Part shown: one piece after another, positions 8,961-17,338 of the stretch
Numbering within the stretch: position 1 is the stretch's first letter
Layout: each line of letters starts with the position of its first letter
From: Chitinophaga sancti
GTDB taxonomy: Bacteria > Bacteroidota > Bacteroidia > Chitinophagales > Chitinophagaceae
Direction: 5' to 3'
Assembly (NCBI RefSeq): GCF_034424315.1
Contig: NZ_CP139972.1
Location: 5,704,001-5,768,000 of the forward strand
Length of the DNA: 64,000 nt
The notes under the pieces: model-generated
Databases searched by the model: none
The model's input: the letters and a program-made list of their open reading frames with translations, nothing else
Told to the model about the DNA's origin: nothing
Program-made: the position numbers and the translations under genes

Positions 8961-9536
8961 TTAATCTGCGCGGTATTGCTTGGTAGCTATTTTATCCAGT
9001 ACAGCATAAAACTCTTCCCCGTATTTGCGGATGATGGCTTCCTGGAGAAAGCGGTACACCGGTACTTTCAGGCTTTTACCATTTTTGCAGGCAGGTTTAC
9101 ATATGTCCCAACGGTCGTAGTTGACCGCTTCAAAAGATTCGTATTTAGTGATACGGATAGGATAGAGGTGGCAGGAGATTGGTTTCTTATAGTCAACTAC
9201 ACCATCTTTATATGCTTTTTCTATACCGCAGCCCACTACACCATTTTCATCGATACTGGCGTATGCACAAATACCTCCTTTTACAATGGGGGTTACATAC
9301 CCATATTCATCGTCGGTCGTATTGGTTCCGGTTTTTTCTATTTCAGCAATCCCTTCCGGGCGGAGGTAAGACTTAATTTTTGGATAGACCTTTTTGAGGA
9401 TCTTAACTTCTTCTTTGTCCAGTGGCGCACCACAGTCACCTGCAACGCAGCAGGCTCCTTTGCAGGCCCCCAGGTTGCACACGAACTTTTCTTCAACTAT
9501 TTCGTCACTGATATATTTATCGTCTATGATGATCAT
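8961..9536 (-). CDS. DUF3109 family cysteine-rich protein
   Basis: A 191-residue protein with many cysteines: CNLGACKGACC near residues 20-30, GDCGAPL, CAYASI, GCGIEKA, CHLYPIRI and DICKPAC. The pattern fits the DUF3109 family, related to the Fe/Zn-cluster CxxxCC-type YkgJ proteins, so metal or Fe-S binding is likely. No reaction is known. It is monocistronic or leads into lutB. A TAATTTTG -7 box at 9554-9561 lies 17 nt upstream of the start, supporting the start chosen. Confidence 0.9.
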   Translation of the reverse strand: MIIIDDKYISDEIVEEKFVCNLGACKGACCVAGDCGAPLDKEEVKILKKVYPKIKSYLRPEGIAEIEKTGTNTTDDEYGYVTPIVKGGICAYASIDENGVVGCGIEKAYKDGVVDYKKPISCHLYPIRITKYESFEAVNYDRWDICKPACKNGKSLKVPVYRFLQEAIIRKYGEEFYAVLDKIATKQYRAD

Positions 9537-9553
9537 TGGCAGGATAATGACCG

Positions 9554-9561
9554 CAAAATTA
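9554..9561 (-). promoter_or_regulatory. Bacteroidota -7 box (TAATTTTG) for the DUF3109 gene
   Basis: An exact TAnnTTTG match on the minus strand, 17 nt before the ATG. I see no clear -33 TTTG. Confidence 0.5.
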
Positions 9562-9578
9562 CAACAATCCGCTTGTTT

Positions 9579-10235
9579 TTACATGGTTCGGTTCGGAGTC
9601 TGTCGCCACTTCAGTGTTTCTACGAGGTGTAGCATGTCCTCCTGCAGGAATTTATGAACGGGCGCAAGTGAGTCTGCATTTGGCGCTGCATCAAAATAAA
9701 GGGCGCCACGCAGGAAGTGTTTTACGGAATCTGTCACATAAAATTGTTTGGCAGAAGCTGCATTACCTCCTACATCGTAAAAGAGACCAAATACCTGCCT
9801 GTCAGGATTGCCAATGCTTTTTTCTTCAATATATTCCGCCTTATAAGTATGCTTATAAGTCATCTTGAAGGCGTCGTTAACGAGTTTCTGGAAGTCATTT
9901 TCCCCTTTTCCAATTTCCTTGTAGCTCATGTATATTTTCCCATTCAGGGTAGGAAACTCTACATTAATCCAATAGGGGTTTTCCGTTTTCTGCCCGAAGA
10001 AGAGGCTGTCTTTGACGATATTGGCGTAAACGGGATATTCGAATGTATATGGATAGCCGGGTTGGTCAAAAACACGGTATTGCCTTTTGGGAAAGTTGAT
10101 CTGAAAGTATCCTCTTGGTTTAGGAGTATAAGTTTGGTCACAGGCAGTATACAGCAACGGCAGTAATAACAGCATGAAACAGCCCTTCAGCCGGGCGGAA
10201 ACAGGTGACAGGCTTCTTTTTCTCTTACAGTTCAT
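9579..10235 (-). CDS. gldD: Gliding motility lipoprotein GldD
   Basis: A 218-residue protein with a basic N-terminus, a hydrophobic stretch and a lipobox LLYTAC, giving a lipidated Cys at residue 32. The family-typical PKPRGYFQINFPKRQY region comes next, then YPYTFEYPVYANI. GldD is an essential gliding-motility lipoprotein tied to the type IX secretion and gliding machinery of Bacteroidota. It lies 18 bp after gldE, the standard gldE-gldD order, and is probably co-transcribed with it. Confidence 0.95.
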   Translation of the reverse strand: MNCKRKRSLSPVSARLKGCFMLLLLPLLYTACDQTYTPKPRGYFQINFPKRQYRVFDQPGYPYTFEYPVYANIVKDSLFFGQKTENPYWINVEFPTLNGKIYMSYKEIGKGENDFQKLVNDAFKMTYKHTYKAEYIEEKSIGNPDRQVFGLFYDVGGNAASAKQFYVTDSVKHFLRGALYFDAAPNADSLAPVHKFLQEDMLHLVETLKWRQTPNRTM

Positions 10236-10253
10236 TGCTTCTATGTTGTGATA

Positions 10254-11612
10254 TTAATCTTCTTCCACGTTTTGCCTAACGCTGACCTGCACTTTCTGGA
10301 TGCGCATTTTACTCTTTTCCAGTACGGTAAAGTCATAGTCTCCATAGGTGATCACGCTGTTTTCATCCGGGAATTTACCGGCCAGTTCCAGGATAAGGCC
10401 TCCGATGGAGTCGCTTTCACCCTTTACTGCTTCGAAGGTATCCGGAGGAATGTTCATGATGCGGCAAACGTCGTTGAGCATGGTTTTGCCCTCGAACACG
10501 TAGGTATAGTTATCAACTTTTGAATAGTTGAATTCTTCTTCGTCGAACTCGTCTTTGATGTCTCCGATCACTTCTTCTACAATATCTTCCAGGGTTACGA
10601 TCCCGGAGGTGCCACCAAATTCATCCACCACTACGGCAAAGTGCATTCTCCTGGTCTGGAATTCGGCCAGCAGGTCTTCGATCAGCTTGTGGCCGTGCAC
10701 AAAGAATGGTGTGCGCATCACGGAGTGCCAGTCGAAAGTTTTGCCTTTGTCGAGGTGAGGAAGCAGATCTTTGGTATGTATAACGCCAACGATGTTGTCC
10801 AGATTGCCTTTGTATACTGGCAGGCGGGAGTAGTGAAGGTCTGCAACGTGTTTCACAACCACATCGAAAGGGGCGTCGTATTCTACACCATGCACATCCA
10901 GGCGGGTATGCATGATTTGTTTTACAGTGATATTGCCAAATTTCAGGATGCCTTTCAGGATGTTTTTTTCTTCCTGTGAGGCGGTTGGATCCACGCTCAT
11001 TTCGATGGCTTCGTCTATTTCCTGGTAGTTGACGGCGCCGCTGCCACGGTGGAAGAAGCGGGCTTCGATACTTTCGCTCATGCTTACATAGAAATCGCTT
11101 ACGGGTTCCAGGGTAGCATGTACAATGCTTACGAACCAGGCGAAATAGGTAGCAAAGCGGATATTATTCTGGGCGGCCCATACTCTGGGGAGTACCTGAC
11201 CACAGAAGAGGAGTACGAAGATGATGATGGCGATGCGTACTACAAATGAAACAACAGGCAGGGTTTGCAGGTCTTCCATTTGGGTAATAAGATAGCTTGT
11301 CACCATAATGAAGGCCAGGGAAAGGAGTATACCGGCTATCTGGAGGGAGGCCAGCAGGGAGCGGGGCTTTTCCAATAATTTGGTAATGAGTTTTCCACTG
11401 GTATTTTGCCTGGTTTTCAGCGCGTTCAGGTCTTTATAGTTCAGCGAAAAGAAGGCTACTTCCGCGCCGGAGACAATGAAAGCCAGGAGTAAGAGTATGA
11501 AAATTACAAGTAAATAGATCACCACGTTCGGCGTGGCAATTGGTGCCGAGGCTTGTAACAGGGTGAGCTTACCAGAAATAATGCTTGCCGGATAGGTGTA
11601 CAAGTTGTTCAA
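10254..11612 (-). CDS. gldE: Gliding motility-associated protein GldE (CNNM/CorC-like)
   Basis: A 452-residue protein with an N-terminal CNNM (DUF21) membrane domain of several spans, containing VSGAEVAFFSLNYKDLNAL. A CBS pair covers about 215-340 (MHTRLDVHGVEYDAPFD, VVVDEFGGTSGIVTLEDIV), and a CorC/HlyC-type transporter-associated domain closes it. The family resembles Mg2+/Co2+ efflux proteins, but this member goes with gldD and is assigned to gliding and T9SS function. The start is TTG at 11612: an in-frame TAA lies three codons upstream and no ATG is nearby. Confidence 0.94.
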   Translation of the reverse strand: MNNLYTYPASIISGKLTLLQASAPIATPNVVIYLLVIFILLLLAFIVSGAEVAFFSLNYKDLNALKTRQNTSGKLITKLLEKPRSLLASLQIAGILLSLAFIMVTSYLITQMEDLQTLPVVSFVVRIAIIIFVLLFCGQVLPRVWAAQNNIRFATYFAWFVSIVHATLEPVSDFYVSMSESIEARFFHRGSGAVNYQEIDEAIEMSVDPTASQEEKNILKGILKFGNITVKQIMHTRLDVHGVEYDAPFDVVVKHVADLHYSRLPVYKGNLDNIVGVIHTKDLLPHLDKGKTFDWHSVMRTPFFVHGHKLIEDLLAEFQTRRMHFAVVVDEFGGTSGIVTLEDIVEEVIGDIKDEFDEEEFNYSKVDNYTYVFEGKTMLNDVCRIMNIPPDTFEAVKGESDSIGGLILELAGKFPDENSVITYGDYDFTVLEKSKMRIQKVQVSVRQNVEED

Positions 11613-11661
11613 CTTTTCGTTAAAGAATTAGAAAACCAGCATTACACTGCAAAGCAGGTTC

Positions 11662-11708
11662 CAAAAAAATGGGAAAGTAATTCAGGTATTAAATTGAATC
11701 GCTTTCCC
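11662..11708 (-). terminator. Terminator after ssb (minus strand)
   Basis: GGGAAAG/CTTTCCC arms (11671-11677 with 11702-11708) enclose an inner ATTCA/TGAAT pair. A run of seven T follows on the minus strand. It lies between ssb and gldE, so it may end ssb messages or attenuate gldED. Confidence 0.7.
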
Positions 11709-11782
11709 TATATGCAAATATAAGTAATACCCCATTACGGGATTATCAAGCAAAAAGAATTAATATTTTTTAATTGGATAAC

Positions 11783-12238
11783 TTAAAAGGGCAGATCGTC
11801 AGCTGCGTCGCTAATTTGGGGGGGGATGTCCATATTGGGGAAATTATCACCGGAAGTGCTGCCTGTATTACTATGGTGGATGGCATGCTCTGAATTGTTA
11901 AGATCCATGCGTTTATCCAGCATAACAAGGTTATCACCTACAACTTCGGTGGCAAACTTTTTATTTCCTTCCTTATCTTCCCAGCTACGGGTGCGCAGGC
12001 GTCCTTCGATATAAACCAGGCTACCCTTGTGCAGATACTTCTGCGCCAATTCTGCCAGTCCACGCCATAAAACTACTGTGTGCCATTCTGTTTGGGAGAT
12101 CAGTTTACCGGCTCTGTCTTTAAATGTCTCTGTGGTAGCCAGAGAAAATTTAGCTACTGCTATATTGCCTTCCAAAAACTGTACATCCGGATCTCTACCC
12201 AAGTTGCCAATCAGGATTACTTTATTAACACCTCTCAT
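11783..12238 (-). CDS. ssb: Single-stranded DNA-binding protein
   Basis: A 151-residue protein with an OB fold across about residues 1-105 (RGVNKVILIGNLGRDPDVQ, SQTEWHTVVLWRGLAELA, GSLVYIEGRLRTRSW). A flexible tail ends in the acidic DDLPF tip that recruits replication and repair partners. It coats single-stranded DNA during replication and recombination. The gene sits between mutY and gldE on the same strand, the arrangement I know from other Bacteroidota. Confidence 0.97.
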   Translation of the reverse strand: MRGVNKVILIGNLGRDPDVQFLEGNIAVAKFSLATTETFKDRAGKLISQTEWHTVVLWRGLAELAQKYLHKGSLVYIEGRLRTRSWEDKEGNKKFATEVVGDNLVMLDKRMDLNNSEHAIHHSNTGSTSGDNFPNMDIPPQISDAADDLPF

Positions 12239-12415
12239 TGTTGCAGGTTTTAATCTATTGATTTAACGATGGAAATATAATGTTTCTTTAAATAAACAAC
12301 CTTCTTAAAGTTAACATTTTTTTCAAATCGATGTGAAAAAAATGCTGACTACTTTTAGCTTCAAATACCTTGCCGCAGCAAGTTGAGCGCATTTTGGCTT
12401 CAGTTAGTTTTGGGA

Positions 12416-13480
12416 TTAGAACAAGCTTAATTCTCTACGTTGCAGGAAGTCTGTAATCGTTTTTGGGAATGCATACCTGTCCAGTTGATCCTGGGGAACT
12501 GCGGTGTAGCCGGGCATTTCAGGCTTCTTTGCAACCGATATCATAATGAATTGACTATAAATTGTCTGATGTGTAAGCTGTTGTTTAAACGAGGCGGACA
12601 CTGCATCTGTGTTATAACGCATATCGCCCACTTTTTCTTTGAAGGCGGGGAGTTTTTTTAAATCATTGATATCAGCAGGGGCAGCCGTCTCGATGAGTAC
12701 AAACTCGTGAAGGTTTTGCCAGATATCATTTTCAGTGCGTTTACGGATATAAAGGTCATTCTTGTGTCTAACAATCAGGTAGTTGAAATACCGTTTTTTG
12801 ATCACCAGCTTCTTTTCCTTTACAGGTAGTACGCCGGTAAGGCCCAGGTGAAGGGCTTTACACTTCCTGGCCAGGGGGCATGTTTTGCAGGCCGGTTGTT
12901 GTGGTTTACATACCACGGCACCGAAGTCCATGATACTTTGGTTGTAAACTGCTGATGCTCCATGTGGGAGTAGTTCAGCAGCCAGGGCTGCAAATTGTTT
13001 TTTACCGGCAGTACTATCGATAGGGGTATCGATGTCAAAAAAGCGGGAGAGGACCCTAAAAACGTTGCCATCCAGCACAGCATGAGGAAGGTTGAACGCA
13101 AATGAAGCAATTGCTGCGGAGGTGTAAGGGCCAATACCTTTGAGAGACTGGATCGCCTCGTAGGTGTTGGGGAAATGACCATGATACTGTGACACGATCT
13201 GCCGGGCGGCTGCCAGCATATTTTTGCAGCGGGCATAGTAACCCAATCCCTGCCACAGGCGGAACACTTCTTCTTCCGGTGCAGCTGCTAATTGCTGAAC
13301 GGTGGGATAGGTCTGTATAAACTTTTCGTAATAAGCCCATCCTTGTTCCACGCGGGTTTGCTGAAGGATGATTTCAGACAGCCATATACGATAGGGGTCC
13401 TTTTCGCCTTTCCAGGGCATTGAGCGCGTATTGTCTTCACGATTCCATTCGAGGAGGGCACTGGTAAAAAATTGTTTCAT
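12416..13480 (-). CDS. mutY: A/G-specific adenine glycosylase
   Basis: This 354-residue base-excision repair enzyme removes adenine opposite 8-oxoguanine. It shows catalytic Glu36 in WLSEIILQQT, a helix-hairpin-helix at GIGPYT, catalytic Asp137 in VLDGNVFRVL, and four Fe-S cysteines at 191, 198, 201 and 207 with C-x6-C-x2-C-x5-C spacing. A C-terminal NUDIX-like region follows. I start at ATG 13480 (MKQFFTSAL); an upstream TTG at 13489 falls inside the -7 promoter box. About 180 bp separate it from ssb. Confidence 0.96.
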   Translation of the reverse strand: MKQFFTSALLEWNREDNTRSMPWKGEKDPYRIWLSEIILQQTRVEQGWAYYEKFIQTYPTVQQLAAAPEEEVFRLWQGLGYYARCKNMLAAARQIVSQYHGHFPNTYEAIQSLKGIGPYTSAAIASFAFNLPHAVLDGNVFRVLSRFFDIDTPIDSTAGKKQFAALAAELLPHGASAVYNQSIMDFGAVVCKPQQPACKTCPLARKCKALHLGLTGVLPVKEKKLVIKKRYFNYLIVRHKNDLYIRKRTENDIWQNLHEFVLIETAAPADINDLKKLPAFKEKVGDMRYNTDAVSASFKQQLTHQTIYSQFIMISVAKKPEMPGYTAVPQDQLDRYAFPKTITDFLQRRELSLF

Positions 13481-13486
13481 GAAATG

Positions 13487-13494
13487 CAAAGATA
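13487..13494 (-). promoter_or_regulatory. -7 box (TATCTTTG) for mutY
   Basis: An exact TAnnTTTG match on the minus strand, ending only 6 nt before the mutY ATG. A transcript from it would be almost leaderless. Confidence 0.45.
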
Positions 13495-13965
13495 AGTGAG
13501 TCGGGAATGATAAAATGAGTAGGGGTTAAGGTAGGTGTAGTGAAAATATATATAATCATCTATAACATATGAAAATAACTCTTATCTGAATACTTTATAA
13601 ACAGAACTTGCTGATAAATAGACTAATGCGTATGGAAATGCGTTATATTTAGGTAGGATGCCGAATTTCATTTTGCTAAAATGAAACTAACTTTTTCATT
13701 AAGAGCAGAAAAAAAAGGCAAAATGAATATTATTTTTTGTATATTCGTTAAGTAGTGGTTTAGTGAAATATTCCGTTACATACCGATCGAAGTGACCATG
13801 TATTGATCACGAAATATGACCTCTGCTAAAGTTGAACCTGTTGCCAGAAAATGCATTAAAGGTTAGTATACAAAGACTTGTAGAGTGATTATTAAAAAGA
13901 TATAAGGTATAAGAAAAAAAGATAAAATTTATTTGCTTTAAATTCAGCAATTAAAAAAAATTAAA
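13495..13965. other. AT-rich divergent intergenic region between mutY and hup
   Basis: No gene is seen. A short hairpin (TTTCATTTT/AAAATGAAA, 13666-13686) is the only clear structure. The region should hold the hup regulatory sequences. Confidence 0.4.
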
Positions 13966-13973
13966 TAATTTTG
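13966..13973 (+). promoter_or_regulatory. -7 box (TAATTTTG) for hup
   Basis: An exact TAnnTTTG match 25 nt upstream of the HU start codon, in very AT-rich DNA. The -33 element is not clear. Confidence 0.5.
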
Positions 13974-13998
13974 GGACAAGTAATCCTTCGCTTCAATT

Positions 13999-14289
13999 AT
14001 GAGAAAAGCTGACTTAATTAACAATATTGCTGAAAAAACCGGCATTCCTAAAGTAGATGTGTTAGTAACACTAGAAGCCATGTTTAAGGAGGTCAAGGAA
14101 GCGTTGGCTAATGGCGAGCATATCTATATCAGGGGTTTTGGTAGCTTTATTACAAAGAAAAGAGCGGCCAAGATTGGTCGTAACATCAAGAAGAATGTGG
14201 CGGTAGAAATTCCAGAGCACTTTATTCCTGCATTCAAGCCTTCGAAAGAATTCGTTGCTGAGGTAAAGAAGCTTAAAAGTTCTTCGTAA
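13999..14289 (+). CDS. HU/IHF family DNA-binding protein
   Basis: A 96-residue nucleoid protein with the HU fold: N-terminal helices (KADLINNIAEKTGIPKVDV), then GEHIYIRGFGSFITKKRAA, and the minor-groove arm region around KIGRNIKKN and IPEHFIPAFKPSKEF. It bends DNA and compacts the nucleoid. It begins a plus-strand group with the TPR protein (23 bp downstream) and the small basic peptide. It is divergent from mutY, a conserved neighbourhood in this phylum. Confidence 0.96.
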   Translation: MRKADLINNIAEKTGIPKVDVLVTLEAMFKEVKEALANGEHIYIRGFGSFITKKRAAKIGRNIKKNVAVEIPEHFIPAFKPSKEFVAEVKKLKSSS

Positions 14290-14312
14290 TTTTGCAGCCT
14301 AATATTTAAGGC

Positions 14313-15155
14313 GTGCAAAAATCACAAGTTCTATTGGTAGGTGCCGCGGTGGCATTACTGGTTGTATTGGTCGCCTTTGGCCGCACCATACCACATTCGG
14401 AGAAGAAAGCGATGCCAACTGCCGGCCCTATGATGGGCGGTCAGGAGCAGCAACCTATTGCCTTTAGCGAATTGCTGGCCACAGCCAAGCAAAAAGTCCC
14501 TGCTGATAAATTACTTTTGATCAATTCTTTGGAAAATAAAGTAGTGCGAGGGGATGTTAAAACTCAGCAAATAGCCGCTTATAAACAACTTTATGCCTCC
14601 TGGGATAGCCTTAACCAACTACCCATAGCTGCGCATTATCTTGGCGAAGCAGCCAAGTTGGAAAATTCCGAAAAAAGCCTCACCTTTGCAGCCAATTTAT
14701 TTTTGGAACACCTGGAACATGCTCAGGATCCGGCAATTAGTAAATGGGAAAGCCAACAGGCGCTCTCATTGCTGGATCAGGTTATTAAACTTAGCCCGAA
14801 CAATGATTCCTTAAAGATTCAACAGGCGCTGTTGTATATGAATACCGGCGAACCTATGGTAGGTGTCCAGAAACTAAGGGAAGTGGTGGCTGCCAATCCC
14901 GACAACCTTGAAGCTCAGTTGACACTGGCAAATCTTGCTATCCAATCCGGACAGTACGATAAAGCCATCCAACGTATGGATACACTGTTGCAACGCCATC
15001 CGGACGAAGCGAAAGCTATTTTTGTCCAGGCCGAAGCTTACCGCTCTAAAGGTGATGTAAAAAAGGCAGTGGAGCTGTTCGAGCAGTGCAAAAAACTGCT
15101 CAAAGACCCAGCCCTAAAGGCTGAGATTGACAATTATATTAAGAGTATTCAATAA
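14313..15155 (+). CDS. Membrane-anchored tetratricopeptide repeat protein
   Basis: A 280-residue protein starting with GTG. It has one N-terminal membrane span (about 6-24, LLVGAAVALLVVLVAFG) and then helical repeats. TPR-type units are clearest at about 165-275, for example NPDNLEAQLTLANLAIQSGQ followed by HPDEAKAIFVQAEAYRSKGD. TPR proteins act as scaffolds, and no partner can be named from sequence. The gene sits 23 bp after hup, so it probably shares its transcript. Confidence 0.85.
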   Translation: MQKSQVLLVGAAVALLVVLVAFGRTIPHSEKKAMPTAGPMMGGQEQQPIAFSELLATAKQKVPADKLLLINSLENKVVRGDVKTQQIAAYKQLYASWDSLNQLPIAAHYLGEAAKLENSEKSLTFAANLFLEHLEHAQDPAISKWESQQALSLLDQVIKLSPNNDSLKIQQALLYMNTGEPMVGVQKLREVVAANPDNLEAQLTLANLAIQSGQYDKAIQRMDTLLQRHPDEAKAIFVQAEAYRSKGDVKKAVELFEQCKKLLKDPALKAEIDNYIKSIQ

Positions 15156-15189
15156 TATTCTATTTTCTAATCATTTTAAACTTTTTAGT

Positions 15190-15285
15190 ATGCCTTGCGG
15201 TAAGAAAAGAAAGAGACATAAAATTGCCACCCACAAACGTAAAAAACGTCTGAGAAAGAACCGGCATAAGAAGAATAAGAAATAG
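15190..15285 (+). CDS. 31-residue basic peptide, AURKAIP1/COX24 (DUF1713) domain
   Basis: A very short, strongly basic peptide: MPCGKKRKRHKIATHKRKKR continues with LRKNRHKKNKK. It matches the AURKAIP1/COX24-domain peptides of Bacteroidota. The eukaryotic relative, mS38, is a small-subunit protein of mitochondrial ribosomes, so a ribosomal role is likely but inferred. It sits 34 bp after the TPR gene and before a strong terminator, at the end of the hup transcript. Confidence 0.85.
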   Translation: MPCGKKRKRHKIATHKRKKRLRKNRHKKNKK

Positions 15286-15362
15286 TTTTCTCCTGTTTCC
15301 CGCCATTTATACTAACCAGGTTTTATCTACGGCGTGTTAATCGGATAAATTTTTTTATATAC

Positions 15363-15414
15363 CCTGCATGATTTTAGCGATTATTCTTAAATTGCTGAAG
15401 TCATGCAGGTTTTT
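15363..15414 (+). terminator. Strong terminator between the small peptide gene and rng
   Basis: A stem of about 20 bp (15363-15382 with 15390-15409, three G-T wobbles) has a 7-nt loop and is followed by five T. It is the longest terminator-like stem of this region. Confidence 0.8.
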
Positions 15415-15589
15415 CCACAATTCCCGCTTAGCATCCCGGACATTACCTGCTAGATCGCTAAACCCTTAAGCAATCCATCATCATGTATGCTGGCAGCACA
15501 GCTGGCTATAATCTGGTATGCAGTAAGCTGTTGTTAAATAGTCGTGCATAACAAAAAGGTGAAGTAATAATGGTTAAAATTTTGGACGC
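15415..15589. other. rng leader with a seven-codon mini-ORF
   Basis: This stretch holds an ATG at 15570 that opens a 7-codon reading frame (MVKILDA). Its TGA at 15591-15593 overlaps the TTG start of rng. Nothing else is recognised. Confidence 0.4.
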
Positions 15590-17140
15590 TTGAACAAGGA
15601 ACTAATTATAAATGCGGCACCTACTGGTGTGGAAATAGCGTTGCTGGAAGATAAGAAATTGGTCGAATTGCATCATGAAAGTGGCAACCCCAATTTTGCT
15701 GTAGGAGATTTATACCTGGGGCGGGTTAAAAAACTAATTCCAGGCCTTAATGCGGCGTTTGTAGATGTTGGCTTTGAAAAAGATGCCTTCCTGCATTACA
15801 CCGATCTAAGCCCTTACATACGCTCCATACTTAAATTTACCCAGCAGGCTATTTCTGATAAAACCCCCGAGGGGTTTGACTTTACAAAGTTTAAGAACGA
15901 GCCGGAAATTGTAAAAACCGGTAAAATCACAGATGTACTGGGCGGTAAACCCAATATTCTTGTGCAAATCCTGAAAGAGCCCATTTCTTCTAAAGGCCCC
16001 CGTCTGAGCTGCGAAATTTCTTTACCAGGAAGATTTATTGTGTTAACACCCTTCAATGACATTGTAGCTGTATCTAAAAAGATACACTCTTCCGAAGAAA
16101 GAAAACGCCTGCAAAAGATCGTCGAAGCTATCAAAACACCCAATTTCGGTGTGATAGTACGCACAGCCGCTGAAGGAAAGAAAACTGCAGAACTGCACGA
16201 AGACCTTACCACCCTGGTCGAAACCTGGAAAAATATCCAGTCGAATCTGAAAGGCGCACAACCTCCACAGAAAATACTGAGCGAACAGGCCAAGACCACT
16301 AGTATACTCCGTGACCTGTTGAACGAAAGTTTCAACCGGATCGTTATTAACGATAAGAACATGTATACTGATACCCGGGCGTATATCCAAAAGATAGCCC
16401 CCGAGAAACAGGATATTGTCACTTATTATCATAATGGCGCACCCATCTTTGATCACTACGGCATTACCCGTCAGGTAAAAGCATCGTTCGGCAAAACTGT
16501 CAACCTGGATAGTGGTGTATACCTCATTATTGAAGCCACCGAAGCCCTCCATGTCATCGACGTGAACAGCGGCTACAAAAGCTCCAGTAATAACCAGGAA
16601 CAAAACGCCCTGGCATCCAACCTGGAAGCCGCCGCGGAAATTGCCCGACAACTGCGCCTGCGTGACCTTGGAGGTATTATCATCATTGACTTCATAGATA
16701 TGAAGCTGCCTGAAAATAAAAAGGTAGTTTATGAAGCAATGGAGAAATTCATGGCACAGGATAGAGCTAAACACACCATCCTGCCTATCTCCAAATTCGG
16801 CCTCATGCAGATCACCCGCCAAAGGGTGAAACCCGAAGTCACTATCTCTGTGGCTGAAGATTGCCCTACCTGCCACGGTACCGGCAAGATCGGTGCCTCT
16901 GTATTGATCATCGATGAAATCGAGAAGAACCTGCAATACCTGATTAATCATCAGCATAAAGGACTCTCCATTCACGTACACCCCATCTTCAAAGCATTCC
17001 TTACACAAGGATTCCTTACCTCTCGTCAATGGAAATGGTATTTCCTCTATAAGAAATGGATCAAAATAAAAGCAGACTCTAACTACCACCTGACAGAATA
17101 TCGCTTCTTTGATGCCAATGATGAAGAAATAAAACTCTAG
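15590..17140 (+). CDS. rng: Ribonuclease G/E family endoribonuclease
   Basis: A 516-residue endonuclease for rRNA maturation and mRNA decay. The S1 domain begins near residue 35 (VGDLYLGRVKKLIPGLNAAF, DVGFEKDAFLHYTDL). The catalytic domain includes DVNSGYKSSS and GGIIIIDFIDMKL (metal-binding Asp residues), and the zinc-link CPTCHGTGKIG lies near 425. The length fits RNase G rather than the long RNase E with its scaffold tail. The start is TTG (MNKELIINAAPTG) and overlaps the stop of an upstream mini-ORF. It lies downstream of hup, as in many Bacteroidota. Confidence 0.95.
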   Translation: MNKELIINAAPTGVEIALLEDKKLVELHHESGNPNFAVGDLYLGRVKKLIPGLNAAFVDVGFEKDAFLHYTDLSPYIRSILKFTQQAISDKTPEGFDFTKFKNEPEIVKTGKITDVLGGKPNILVQILKEPISSKGPRLSCEISLPGRFIVLTPFNDIVAVSKKIHSSEERKRLQKIVEAIKTPNFGVIVRTAAEGKKTAELHEDLTTLVETWKNIQSNLKGAQPPQKILSEQAKTTSILRDLLNESFNRIVINDKNMYTDTRAYIQKIAPEKQDIVTYYHNGAPIFDHYGITRQVKASFGKTVNLDSGVYLIIEATEALHVIDVNSGYKSSSNNQEQNALASNLEAAAEIARQLRLRDLGGIIIIDFIDMKLPENKKVVYEAMEKFMAQDRAKHTILPISKFGLMQITRQRVKPEVTISVAEDCPTCHGTGKIGASVLIIDEIEKNLQYLINHQHKGLSIHVHPIFKAFLTQGFLTSRQWKWYFLYKKWIKIKADSNYHLTEYRFFDANDEEIKL

Positions 17141-17161
17141 AACAAATTTCCATACAATATT

Positions 17162-17205
17162 GCAAAAAGCTTAATGCCGTTACCGCATTAAGCTTTTTGC
17201 TTTTA
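17162..17205 (+). terminator. Terminator of rng
   Basis: A perfect 16-bp stem (GCAAAAAGCTTAATGC with its complement) has a 7-nt loop and a TTTT tail. Confidence 0.93.
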
Positions 17206-17251
17206 TGCATGCTCATTTTTAAAAGCCAGCCCCAGGCCATCAAGCCAGCCC

Positions 17252-17286
17252 TTGAACCGCTAATGCCACAGGCATCAGCGGTTCAA
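17252..17286. repeat. Hairpin element after the rng terminator
   Basis: A 16-bp inverted repeat with one mismatch (arms 17252-17267 and 17271-17286) has a 3-nt loop and no T-run. Just before it, AAGCCAGCCC occurs twice (17223-17232 and 17242-17251). It is unlike a standard terminator. Confidence 0.55.
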
Positions 17287-17338
17287 CAGTATCAAGTTTT
17301 TACTTACTTTTACGCCATACGACATTAAATCATTGATC

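Noticed and set aside
8138..8986. Long open frame on the plus strand opposite lutB
   Set aside because: It lies antisense to a well-supported gene with clear motifs. The sequence is Cys/Phe-rich with no domain pattern, as expected from the complement of a biased coding strand.
16043..17089. 348-codon open frame antisense to rng
   Set aside because: It is a shadow of the rng coding strand with no recognisable domain.
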